From Isoetes taiwanensis (Eukaryota > Streptophyta > Lycopodiopsida > Isoetales > Isoetaceae), in assembly GCA_021234155.1 (NCBI GenBank), contig JAJEKV010000047.1, positions 9,756,081 to 9,820,080 of the forward strand: a DNA stretch of 64,000 bases. The letters are read 5' to 3'. Positions within the stretch are counted from its first letter, which is position 1; each line of letters begins with the position of its first letter. Under the pieces are notes generated by a model. It searched no databases, was not told where the DNA came from, and saw only the letters and a list, made by a program, of their open reading frames with translations. The position numbers were made by a program, and so were the translations under genes. Of the stretch, positions 1 through 10,384 are shown piece after piece.

Positions 1-400
1 AGGCAATTGGGTGAATCACTGCTATACTCAAGAATATCTTCAGGAATGTATGGCACCCAATCCATTTTCATCTCTTTCATTGGAACAATCATCTCTCCTT
101 CCATTTGCACGGACTTTATGCCAACCTTATCTGATGGCGGAAATGGCGATGTTACCTACAAGAACAGAAAGCACACGTGCTTAGATTATCCAAGTAGCAA
201 ACACTGTTAATTGATATTTTTTCCACTTAGAAGGAAGGAAGAAAGGAAGAAAGGTTCTTTTAGAGCCACAACAGCTGGAATATATACGAATTGCATTGCA
301 TTTTCGAAATCCATGAATTGGGCTGCAGATGTCATTTGGAAACAAGCATATGGATGTATTAGACATGCATAATCAAAGAACATTCTTGATCAGAAAGCTT
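1..400. other. Non-coding, no gene recognised
   Basis: No ORF here looks coding. Around 230-265 there is a GGAAGGAA-rich run followed by GGTTCTTTTA. The same combination forms the end of the minus-strand LINE tail near 59704-59730, so this could be a very short relic of that tail, but the match is too short to be sure. Confidence 0.4.
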
Positions 401-514
401 GACTTACGCTCAGTGCAGCGACACCTCCGTGTCCTTTGCTCGGACACTTGGCCATCACAAGTGTTCTGAGTCAGATGGAGGGCCTTTTCTAGTGATAGAG
501 TTGCTGGGAAAGGG

Positions 515-895
515 GATTTCCCATATTTATATGATGGAAGCATCGTATAGATTTGGAGAATGTCACAATGGTATCAGAGCCATGACCTTGGTAGACCGGA
601 TCATAGCACTGGCCATGCCCTAGTTAGTTAGGTCGAATATCTTGTAGTGAGCATTAAAGTACAAACTCCTCTTAAGTCTTCGTATAATTGAAGTCCTATG
701 AATCTGAAATAGAGTTAATTAGGAAGAGAAACGTCGAGGAGAAGGGAGGGAAAATGTTAAGTTTTGGGCAGAAAAAAGTCATTTGCTCTCAAGGGCTATA
801 ACTTTTTTATACGATTTCCTATATTTATACGATGGGAGCATCCTGTAGGTTCAGAGAGCGTCACAATATAGTATTAGAGCCATGATCTTGAAAGA
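515..895 (+). repeat. Duplicated LTR-end / primer-binding-site-like relic
   Basis: At 569-582 the sequence reads TGGTATCAGAGCCA, the standard plant primer binding site complementary to the 3' end of initiator methionine tRNA, placed just after GTCACAA. About 300 bp downstream (868-882) a diverged copy, TAGTATTAGAGCCA, follows GTCACAATA, and the upstream sequence (ATACGATGGGAGCATC against ATATGATGGAAGCATC) is also shared. An LTR end next to a PBS, duplicated, is the simplest reading. No gag or pol follows, so this is a solo or non-autonomous (TRIM-like) remnant. Confidence 0.45.
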
Positions 896-1289
896 TAAAT
901 ACAGGGAAGAAGGGAGGGGAAATGTTAAGTTTTGGGCAGAAAAATGTCACTTGCCCTCGAAGGCTATAACTCTTTGTAGGAAGCTCGGATTTATGCGATT
1001 TTGGTGCCATTGCCTTGAGGACACTTGAATAACTAAAATCCTCCAAAAGCTCTTTGTAGGAAGCTCGAATGAAGGCATTTTAACGTCATTGCGTAGAAGA
1101 CACTCGAATTATCAAAGCTCTATCAGGAGGTGAACCAAGTGGAAGATTTTCAATTTCCAATGTGTTGCATCTAAGAGGTTTTAGGATCTTAAAATCTAAA
1201 AATAACGCATGTACAACCCATCAAACACAATATATGCTCACGCATATTTCCCCGTATAAAAATTTTCTATATTTTTTTGTTGATTGGCG

Positions 1290-1700
1290 CATACGTTAAA
1301 TTTTATTGCAAAGACTTAAACTCTTGATTTCCCATCTCCAATAAGGACGCTTACCAACACACCATGCTTTCTTTGGTATAATGTGTATGTCCTCCTTACT
1401 TATATACCTGGGCCTCCAAGCTTCCTTTGGTATAATGTATATGTCCTCCTCCTTACTTACCAACACACCAAGATTTCTTTGGTAAAATGTATATGTCCTC
1501 CTCCTTACTTATACACATCTGGACCCCCAAGCTTTCTTTGGTATAATCTGTATGTCCTCCTCCTTACTTATACACATCTGGGCCCTGTTTTCTTTCGAAG
1601 CAGCAAACTCCCTTAAAATTCTATTGTGGGGACTTGAACTTTTGACCTCTTATCACCAAACCAAAACCTACCCTTTACCAACACGGCTCCAGCCTGGCAT
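1290..1700 (-). repeat. Four-unit tandem array between tRNA-like (SINE-like) sequences
   Basis: Four imperfect units containing TTTCTTTGGTATAATGT and ATGTCCTCCTCCTTACTTA lie at about 1366-1587, with starts spaced 54, 52 and 59 bp apart. On the minus strand both flanks (about 1690-1605 and 1365-1300) carry a related sequence that begins GTGTTGGTAA and contains an RNA polymerase III B-box-like motif, GTTCAAGTCCCC at 1639-1628 (degenerate in the other copy). This suggests that the array grew between or within SINE copies. Confidence 0.5.
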
Positions 1701-2980
1701 TTGTCTTTCCCTAAACCAACAATGTGATGGCAATAAATCCACCGGACTTGTGCAACCATGGCAAGGTGAGAAGATGCTAAGGTTTTCTATTGTCATCGGG
1801 AAATGGTTCCCCAGTATGATGAACCTGGAGGTCCACCATCAGACCCTCACATGAATATGGAATACCTGGAGACCTTCTGTTGCTATTTTTTTCCTTATAA
1901 GGCGAGTTCCATTTGATGCTAAGAGATAATGGCTAAGCTTCAGGCCTAACAGCCGACTCATAACCATGTATAGAACTTCGATAATGAGAGATGGAAGGAA
2001 ACTCCTTTGAGCGAGATAGCAACTTCTAATTTGGATTCTAATCCACTACCACCTCTGATATTTATTGGGTGAAGACAATAACATAGAGTTATTGAAATTT
2101 CGAAGGCGGAGGTTTAAATATTTTTCCCTAGCAGATGTTTTGATAGCAATTTTCTTTCATCCCCGCCATGACTAAATCTTCATTAAACTCATGTGCTTTT
2201 ATATTATATATTATTCGACTCCATATATGGGGTTAAGTAGATGATCAAAATGAAACATAGCTAACGCTATTCTCTATATTGTGTATGCCTTGATTTGTCT
2301 CACTTTCCAGAGAAGGGATTTCTCTTGGCCCAACTAACTAATGACTGCCATGCACTTAAGCCATGGTTTTAGATTTTCTTCCATTACTTTTCAATACTTC
2401 TTCTAAATGGTCGTGCTCACTCTACAGATCATTCCACCAGACCACAATACATATTCCATAAGACATAGTGACTGCTTGTTTTGAGACCCCACATCAATAT
2501 CAAAACTTTGCTTAAAATTATCTAAAGCTTAAACTTTGGTACTTTTCTTATACCAAACTCCACTGCTTATATGGCAGTGATTATATGGTTGCATCAGATG
2601 CCTGTCAAATTGACGGTGGCCAACTCTATTTTGGAGTTGTTCTACTGTAACAATCTGATGGTGCATAACTTTTGGGTGCAGAGATTGTGCTCATTTACAT
2701 GTTTGCTCATTCTCTGCTTACAATTTTTTAGAAGGAATTTCTTCCATTATTACCGTTTTTCAGAAGGATCTAAATTAAAAATGATTTTAAAGGCAAAATT
2801 ATCAAGGCTAAAAAATGACTTGTAAGGTTGGGGAATTGTTTTAGGTCGTATAGGAAAATTTTCTATGGTTACTGTGATGAATCAGAGATTTCTCATGTGG
2901 TTGATTTATAGTGTTCCCGAGACTTTGTTGAGACAAAATTTGCAGATACAAAATTTTAAAGATAACAGCTTGGAGACAAA
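1701..2980. other. Non-coding, no gene recognised
   Basis: AT-rich sequence. The open frames (such as 2571-2825) lack recognisable domains and compositional bias, and I treat them as chance ORFs. Confidence 0.4.
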
Positions 2981-2989
2981 ATAATTGGA

Positions 2990-3112
2990 GAAAACAGTTG
3001 GATTTAATTCAAATAATTTTATGTACAGAAAAACTGTTCGAAGAACACTGTTTGAAGAAAATTTTATGACGAAAACTGTTTGATTTCATTCATAAGAGTT
3101 ATATGTACAGAT
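2990..3112. repeat. Direct repeat, about 40 bp, spaced 80 bp
   Basis: The segment starting GAAAACAGTTGGATTTAATT near 2991 recurs as GAAAACTGTTTGATTTCATT near 3071, and both end in TATGTACAGA. If the minus-strand ORF at 3686-3156 is a gene, this lies in its 3' flank. Confidence 0.5.
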
Positions 3113-3155
3113 GCCCGAAGGCTTGTAAGCAGCTGCCCGAAGGCTTTTCACAAAA

Positions 3156-3686
3156 TTACAGGAAAAAAATGCCCCGAGGCGTGTCCAAAGCTTCTGTAAG
3201 CAACCAAAAAAAAAAAAAAAGGGACCGCCCGGGATCTGCATCATTGATCTTCCACGTCTGCAACAAAGAAGGAAGAAAGAAAGGTGTTAGAAAAGAAAGA
3301 AAGGTGCAAAAAAAAAAAAAAAAAAAATCAACCATTCTAAGAATTGGTCGAATTGTCGACCTTCTTCCGAATCTTCCGCCGCCGCCGCCGCCTCCCCCCC
3401 CCTCCCCTCCCCCTCCCCTCCCCTCCTCCTCCTCCTCCTCCATTATTTCATTCTCTGTTTCAGGGTCAAGCCAACCCTGAAGCAGAGCGGTCATGTGCTC
3501 TTGAGAGCTCAAGTCCTCCTCTTCCTCCAACTCCTCCTCTTCCTCCTCTTCATCAGAGGAGGAATCAGAGGAGAATTGGGCAAGAAAATCTATGAGGGGG
3601 AATAGAGGGGGTTCTTCAACCCGACATCTCTTTGAGGAGACCTCGGGTTCTTCATGAAGTTCGAAAGGCGAGGTCAACAGCTTCAT
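3156..3686 (-). CDS. Hypothetical acidic low-complexity protein (176 aa)
   Basis: I do not recognise this ORF. From its ATG at 3686 it encodes about 50 residues of ordinary composition, then a run of serines and a long glutamate-rich stretch (about residues 40-60 and 82-90), a glycine-rich stretch, and a phenylalanine-rich tail that is simply the translation of a poly(A) tract. The purine/pyrimidine microsatellite at 3370-3440 accounts for the Glu and Gly runs. In favour of a gene is a TATA-like motif about 57 bp upstream of the ATG. Against it, the second half is microsatellite-derived and no domain is visible. It could be a transposon-borne gene or a host gene with a further exon. Status uncertain. 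Confidence 0.3.
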   Translation of the reverse strand: MKLLTSPFELHEEPEVSSKRCRVEEPPLFPLIDFLAQFSSDSSSDEEEEEEELEEEEDLSSQEHMTALLQGWLDPETENEIMEEEEEEGRGGGGEGGGGGGGGGRFGRRSTIRPILRMVDFFFFFFCTFLSFLTPFFLPSLLQTWKINDADPGRSLFFFFWLLTEALDTPRGIFFL

Positions 3687-3740
3687 GGCGGGCAGAAAAA
3701 AAAATTTGGACAGAATGGAGGTCTTGAGAGCGTGAACCGG

Positions 3741-3750
3741 ATTTATATAG
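3741..3750 (-). promoter_or_regulatory. TATA-box-like motif
   Basis: On the minus strand the sequence reads CTATATAAAT, about 57 bp upstream of the ATG at 3686. The placement suits a core promoter for the acidic ORF. It is based on the motif only. Confidence 0.35.
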
Positions 3751-4260
3751 GGTTACTTAGAAATTAGCGTGAATAATTTATTGCCTCAAATAACACGCCA
3801 GGCGTACGAAACCCACCAGCTATATCATCTAGGGTATATTATTATGGATAATAAATTCTCACGTCTATCAGCTATGTCTTTTCGTAATCATATATCCAAA
3901 TTTTCGATAATTAAAATTAGGATATATTTATATAAATGTCATTTCCTTGTTGTTGCCACGAAAATTCTTGTTTTAAATGATTTCGTTTACGCCCATTGTT
4001 ACTATTATATTAAACCTATTTCCAAGGAATTTCTTGCTTTTAAAAAAAATTGATTTACCTCTACATATTTCATAAATGTACGTACTTTTTTTATCTTATG
4101 GTGTAATAATTTTTTCCTACTCATTGACTAAAAAGGGTGCAATTTGCCTAGGTCAATGGTGCCTCTCCAACTCAAGATGGTGTGCAACATATTGAAAAGA
4201 GCAATATCAATGAAAAACCAACTCCTAGCAAGAATGTTGAAAAAAAAAACAATTAGTCCT
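3751..4260. other. AT-rich spacer
   Basis: Very AT-rich sequence between the acidic ORF promoter and the DUF7869 element. The ORF at 3769-4053 has only AT-driven residues. No signal seen. Confidence 0.4.
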
Positions 4261-4270
4261 CTATAGTAGG

Positions 4271-7056
4271 GTGCAATGGAGGAACAAGAAGGTGAGAATC
4301 ATGCACAAGTGCAACAAGGAAATAGTAGGCCAAGGAGTCATTGTGCTAGCGCATCCCGGTCAAGCCATTAATGATGAAAGGCTAGGGGAAGACAATATTG
4401 GTATTGCAATTTCGATGTTGGAAGACAACTGGAAAGGTAAAGGTTTGGGTGACAAGGAATGTTTTGGTTGTGTCAAGCAATTGGAGGTTCCTTGCATCAT
4501 GGCATGGCCTATAAGTAGTGTTCAATTTGTGGAGGATTATATTTTTCCAGAGCCTGAGGTTATTGGGGACAATGATTGTCTTGATATTGATACATTGGCA
4601 GTTGGAACTCTAAACCTAGGCAAAAGAGGAGAAGTATCAGTTGCCAGACATTATCCTAGCAAAAGAGCCAAGTTGAATAGTGACACCAAACGTGAGACAA
4701 TGGTGAAGGTTAGGGGCTCAGATTGTTGTTGGAGTGCTTGTATGCAATTCTTTACAATAGAACAATTGGTGGAAGCAAGAGCCACTTTTCAAGAGTACAC
4801 TGTTGATGAGAGGATGACCTACATGTACACAATCTTCGAGCATGCACTTCAAGATGAAAGAAACCCAAACAGAAAAAGATACCCTTTGCTAGGCAAATGG
4901 ATATATGCAAAAGCATGGCAGAGTATCCATGCAATTCCAACTTCTTCATGGCATAATTGGCAAAAAAAAAAAGTGAGGGGAACATGATTGCTTTACATGG
5001 AAATAATGGTTTGTTGAGACCAACAAATTTAGGACCTTGGCTGCCGGGAGATATTTGAAAAATATATTGATTTCAATGCAGAGTCTATGCCACACAAAAG
5101 TAGAAGGGATGAAAACGGAAGAGCAGTTGTTGAGAAAAGGTTGCCATCACATTGTACTCAAAAGAGTATTTTGGAAGAAGTGAATTCCCTACTTCGAGAA
5201 TTGGGAATTCTTCCAATATCCCAACCTAGCTTTAGTAGGTTATGGAAGAAGCATTTCAATCATGTCACCATAGCAACTTCAAACAACTTTGCAAAGTGCA
5301 ATTTATGTGCTAAGTTGAAGGAGACTCTTGATAAGACTGTGCAACCTAGTCAAAGGGCTAGGATAAGGGAGCATATGAAGGACCATATGACTGACCAACT
5401 ATCATGTAGATCATGTTATTGGATGTGGAGGACTTTATCTGCATTGGAACCCAATAACTATTTATGTATTATACATGGCAAGATGGACCAGCAAAAGACT
5501 TGTCTTCCACAATTCAAGTACATACCAAAGTCATGTGGAAGATCATACCCTTTACAGATCTCAATGATCGGGGCAATCTTGCATGGGCGTAATCAAACCT
5601 ACTATGGCCATTTTAGTTTGGAGTTGTGGAGTGATGGTCCAGATTTTCATATTGGGAGTATCATGAGGTGTTTGAGAAACTATGAAAATGGATACAATGG
5701 TCACCTCCAGGACCTTACAGCTAGCCAGGCAATACATAGAGCATTGTTAGATGGAAACCCTAACAATATTGAAAAGTTCAGCAAGGCAAGGTTTAGGAAG
5801 CATGGGTCTAATGAACATGTTGGAGCTTCAACTTCACGTGCTAAACCTCAAGATCTACCCAAAAAGTTTCTCTTGCAACTTGATAATTGTGCTTGGCCAA
5901 AATAAGAACAGTGGATGTTTTCTTTCTTATCCTACTTAACAAATTGTGGGGATATTTGAAAGAGTTAATTTAGGGTTTCTTATGCCCGCATACCCATGAG
6001 GATGTGGATGCATTATTTGGCAAATATAGTTGTATACTGAAGCAGCAAACAGTGATCAACTTTCCTAGGCTAATGGAAATCTTGCATGAATGCACTACTC
6101 CAAACCCTATAGCTTCTCTCATAGAAGAAGTGCCCGATTGGAAGAGCTTTGTGGATGGTTATACATTGGATCTTGAAGGTCATTCCGTGCCTCTGCAGTT
6201 CACTTTTTGGGTGAGAGATGGGATTCCAATCTTCCAATGGAAGATGAGACCTTCGTGAGGATGAGTGGAGAGGAGGGGAGGAAATATGGCATAGAGATGA
6301 GAATGGCAAGCCTATGATACCTCTAGGTCAACCAAAAGCTTTAAAACCCATCAAGAAGTGAAGCAATTGGGATTGACTAAGGAAGGAATCCAAGACTATA
6401 TAAAGCATTGGCAAACCAATCCAGATGACACCAACCGTGCCTTGGTGGCTTACTGGAAGAAGGTGATTAACCTGTTGGGGGAGATAGACACATCTTCAGA
6501 TGAATTGAAAGAAGGGTGGTTGCCTAAAACTAGGTGGAAGACCTTAGCAGGTGCTAAGGATTTTGATGACACTGTAAGTAGCATTCGCAAGCAATATGCT
6601 CCTCCTCCTTCTGACAAACACTATGTTGGTCCTAAGAACAATAGGCCAAAGTTTCTAGGCATGGATGCTTATGAACCTTCCACCTTGACTTGGAATGCCA
6701 CCAATTTGTGGTAGTAAAGCCAGCCAGATTTAGATACATATCCGGTGTGGTTGGGGTTCACTATCTCGATATTTGCAAAGAAGAAGATAATATTAACTTC
6801 AACCATGTGCGGGTGGAATGGTGGTGTCCAAAGGCATCGGTTGACCAACGTATCGGATAAAGAAAGGTACTTTCGGATTGTTGGACAAAGAGATGGAGGA
6901 GAAATCCGAGTGATCCTGATCCTTGGCTAGACTATGAAAGTGTTTTGTACTCATGGACTCCAAACACTATTCCAGCTAGAAATGCGAGAATTACAATACC
7001 TCAGGATGTCAGGAAGAAGGCTATGATATCATTGGGGGTGCTTGAAGAAAGTTGAA
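4271..7056 (+). pseudogene. Broken DUF7869-type transposon gene
   Basis: A single ancestral coding region can be followed through several frames. Blocks at 4271-4987 and 5087-5905 are open, and 6004-6258, 6358-6714 and 6745-6930 continue the same protein. The diagnostic part is LLQLDNCA (ending near 5893), then after a break a phenylalanine-rich segment, and HEDVDALF (about 5996-6020). This combination (an Asp in DNC and a downstream HED-D) is typical of the DUF7869 family found in eukaryotic, probably transposon-derived, genes; the acidic residues suggest a nuclease core. A zinc-binding-like CNLCAKL segment lies near 5300. The gene is dead: a frame change occurs near the A-run at 4961-4971, a frameshift and stop near 5900, and stops near 6258 and 6715. 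No flanking inverted repeats were identified. The name rests on motif recall. Confidence 0.6.
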
Positions 7057-8029
7057 TAACTATGTAAATTTTTGTTATCACGTTTTTATGATATGGTGCT
7101 ATATTGTGAAATATTGACTATTTTGTAAATAACATGATATTACGTTTTCATAATTTTGAGGTGAAATGTGTGAATTTGAATATGCTACTAAAAACATGCA
7201 ATATGAAATTTGTCCCAAAATTAAGACATAAACCCAATTTAATTGAATGATGGTTTCTCTACCCTTTCTTATCCCACAAGCACAAGAGGTGCAGCAAAGG
7301 AACTACTATAAATTATAAATCCATTCATTACTTCAAATAAAGCATCAATATAAGATTAATTATTCATCTAAGCAAATAAGGGTTAATCCTTAACTAGAAT
7401 CTCAAGCTAGCTCTTCCTCCTTCTCCAATTGCTCCCAAATCTATTTGGGGTAAATTGGGGGTGGTCCCAATTTGGCTAAACCATATTTGGCAGTTCCACC
7501 TTGCCCAATCGGCTTGGGGCGGGTGGCAACCTCTAAACTGAATTATTAATAATGATTTAACATAGCTAATTACCAATTATTAACTAATTTAGCATATTTG
7601 GCTTTTAATTAATATTTAACTCTAATGTAGCTAACTTACCTTGTTAATTAATCATATGAATAATTAATAGACCATTAAGTATTCATGGTGACATGTCACG
7701 TATTCGTACGTATTACGTATAAAATATGTGGAACGTCACAAATGCAATAAACAGTTTCTTAAAGGGTCCCAACATTTTTTGTTAATCTATAGCCATGTGC
7801 CTATTCTTTCTCTTCTCTTCTTGGGAATGAGAATACAGCTTCAAAGGTTTTCTTTTTTCCTTTAAAGCTGATGTATATTCACGTAATCTTGTTTCGTATG
7901 TAATATAATCCATTACCTTAATACTAGAGACTCCGCTCTAGCAAGAACAAAATTTAGGAAAGGCACATTTAGGAAAGGGCACTAGGGAATCCTCTCTGGT
8001 ACATTAATAGAAATATTCATACATATGCC
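7057..8029. other. AT-rich intergenic, no gene recognised
   Basis: No coding or structural signal found. The ORF at 7394-7576 is a chance frame. Confidence 0.4.
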
Positions 8030-8170
8030 CATTACTGTCAAGGTTTCTCTTCAAAACCCTTCGCGGCAGCATTTTTTTAACCATAATAGTAATGGATTTA
8101 CTGTATTCTCTCTATTTATTAGGCCCATAGACAACTTGGTCTCCTTTGATGATCGAGTTCAATTCAATAC
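8030..8170 (+). repeat. Diverged LINE 3'-tail fragment
   Basis: The order ATTACTGTCA, AAAACCCTTCG, TTTTTTAACC, AGTAATGGAT, GGCCCATAGAC, TTGGTCTC, GATGATCGA matches the 3' tail of the full LINE at 59030-59182 (ATTACTGCCA, AAAACCCTTCG, TTTTTTAACC, AGTAATAAAT, CCCATAGGCC, TTGGTCTC, GGACGATAA). There is no upstream LINE coding sequence, so it is a strongly 5'-truncated copy or a SINE that borrows the LINE tail. Confidence 0.6.
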
Positions 8171-8676
8171 TTGGTCTCAGATAGTAACTTTATGTATTAC
8201 TATGAAATCTCTTATGAAGCATTGTTTTGTACTTGAATAATTGAAAATGATATTCAAGTGACATGAAGTAATCTCATAAATAAACAAATTTGCATTCAAT
8301 ACGAAGATAACATCCATAAAAGAAAATGTGAGATTAGCCTTCTTATAGTACGTACTTCTTTGCAACCAACTCCAAGAGATTAATACCTGGACACAAATGT
8401 CTAGTTTTGGTTTTCTTGCATGTTGAAGTTTAACATGCATGACAGTCTTTGGATTATAGTTTTATTTACTTTATAGATTAGATGCTAGATCATGTATTCT
8501 CAACAATGAGGCCAGCCATCTAGCAAATGGGTCACCTTTGTATGAGCGAAGTCATCCATATTAGCAATGAATTGAATAAGACTTGTAGTATAGATAAGTT
8601 TAAAAGGCAAGCTGACATGGTAGAAGTCGAGTTTTCCCATTCTAGAAGATGCTCCCTCTAGTGTGGGTTCCCCTCC

Positions 8677-9706
8677 ACAAGCTAGATATATTTTTTGTTT
8701 CAGGTTTGTCCTGCATTTCTTTAATCTTCCTTGCAGTTCTTAAGACTTCACTTGCCGTTCCTTGGTAAATGCTTTCTTGAGTCTGGATCGACCTGGGAAG
8801 GATAGAGATTGTAGTTTAAGCCTTACAAATTGTTGCAGTCTAGATCTTGGTTTTTCTGAGGAGGTTTCATCTGCAGTAGAAGCATCATGGATCTCTCTTG
8901 AAATTTTTTGCTGGTATATTCTTACCCTTTCTTGCTTGCAAAAAGACTAAATATGTGGTTCAGATAAAGATCAGGTACCCAAGTAGTTTTGGTTTCTTTA
9001 TCTTGTAATGCAAGTAGGTTGAATGGATTAGATTGGATTGGATTGCCGAGCTAGGGATAAGCTGATACCTATATATCTTGCACCGGGCTTTAAGAGAGAA
9101 GTCTGATGGTTGGGCATATTCTTTGTGCAGTCAACTTCAAGCTTCAGGTTGAATGCCTAACCCGACAATGCAGCATTTGATTCAATTTAATTTACAGGTT
9201 GATGTGCTTGGTCATAAGGTGAGAAACTAGAACTCCTGAAATAATGGCAGTTTCTATAAGCAAAGTGGCAGGCTGCTCTTCTAACACTGATTCTTTTTTC
9301 TCTACCATTCATTTAGTAGCATGGTAAGAGTAAGTAGAGGTAGCTTGGTGACAGGAAGTATGCCTATCCCCACATCAAATGATATATATAGGTAGAAGTG
9401 ATGGTGATTGTTCTGACACTGTGTCTGATGTACAAATCGAGGATGTATGGGCTCCTTGATGGGCGAGGAAGTATGGGCTCCTTTCAGAAGGCATTGAGAA
9501 TCAGGTCAGGTGTCTGGTGACCTCTATCTTATAACTCTTTGGTGTTATGCTTCTCAATCAAATAAGTTTCAGTTTCAAAGAGGATGAAGATGTTGAGGTT
9601 ACTCCTGTAGTAATCCTCAATGAAATTTGAAACATTGTACTTTTTATTCTATAAATACAAAATACGACCTTGCCTTCAAAAGAAAAAAAAAAAACAAGCT
9701 AGATAT
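8677..9706 (+). mobile_element. Poly(A)-tailed retrocopy with 13-bp target-site duplication
   Basis: ACAAGCTAGATAT occurs at 8677-8689 and again at 9694-9706, directly after an A-rich tail (9681-9694). The 1.0-kb insert therefore has the hallmarks of LINE-mediated retrotransposition. Its sequence ends ACCTTGCCTTCAAAAG before the tail. I recognise no protein in it. It could be a 5'-truncated LINE, a SINE or a processed copy of a transcript. Confidence 0.65.
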
Positions 9707-9734
9707 TTAGTAGACTTTTGCCAAGGTATTTTAC

Positions 9735-9995
9735 AAGCAAAATATAGAAATATGGTGGCATTGCCTCTAGGGCATTAAGGGACTTCCCTTGATTCTGATT
9801 TTGTAAATCATTGCAGTATTTCTGGTGCCATGCTTGGGTTCAGGATGGTGATGACACAATTCTGCCTATCAGGCTGATCATGTGCATTTGAATTCTTCCT
9901 ATCCGGCCTATTGTGGAACCTGAAATAAGGTCACAAGGTAGTTTTTCTATCAATAAAATCTAAATATCTTGCCTTAAAAAAAAAAAAAAACATAG
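9735..9995 (+). mobile_element. Second short poly(A)-tailed retrosequence
   Basis: The segment ends with ATCTTGCCTT and a 16-base A-run (9977-9992), the same ending as the 1.0-kb retrocopy just upstream (ACCTTGCCTT). ATAGAAAT occurs near 9740 and right after the tail at about 9994, a possible short target duplication. The insert is about 240 bp, with no ORF. Confidence 0.4.
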
Positions 9996-10384
9996 AAATA
10001 ATATATGGGCTTGAATCGTAGGACATGATGATACCATACCATGAGGATGCCCAAACTATAACAATGTTAATTGGGACTTACTCCTTTTACGTATGTTATA
10101 TAGAAACCTTAGCCATAACAATTCTTTAACTACATGCTAACCATTACCATTGTCAAGTTGTGAACTTAAGCATTTTTGCACTTCTGTTCTTTTTCTTAGA
10201 ATCTACTTGTTTCATGCGCAATTTGTGTTTGCCTAGAAATGTTCTTGATACAAGGCCCATAAGTACACATATATAAAGTATGTTACAAACAACACTTTAA
10301 TAAATTCTGTCATGTCATTTATCTCCAAAAATTTAGCGATATTCTTGATTTTGAGGCAACAAAAAAGTGCATAAATCTTAAATG

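Noticed and set aside
3300-3480. Proline-rich ORFs on the plus strand
   Set aside because: They are translations of the CCT/CCG microsatellite and of A-runs, with no domain and no plausible start.
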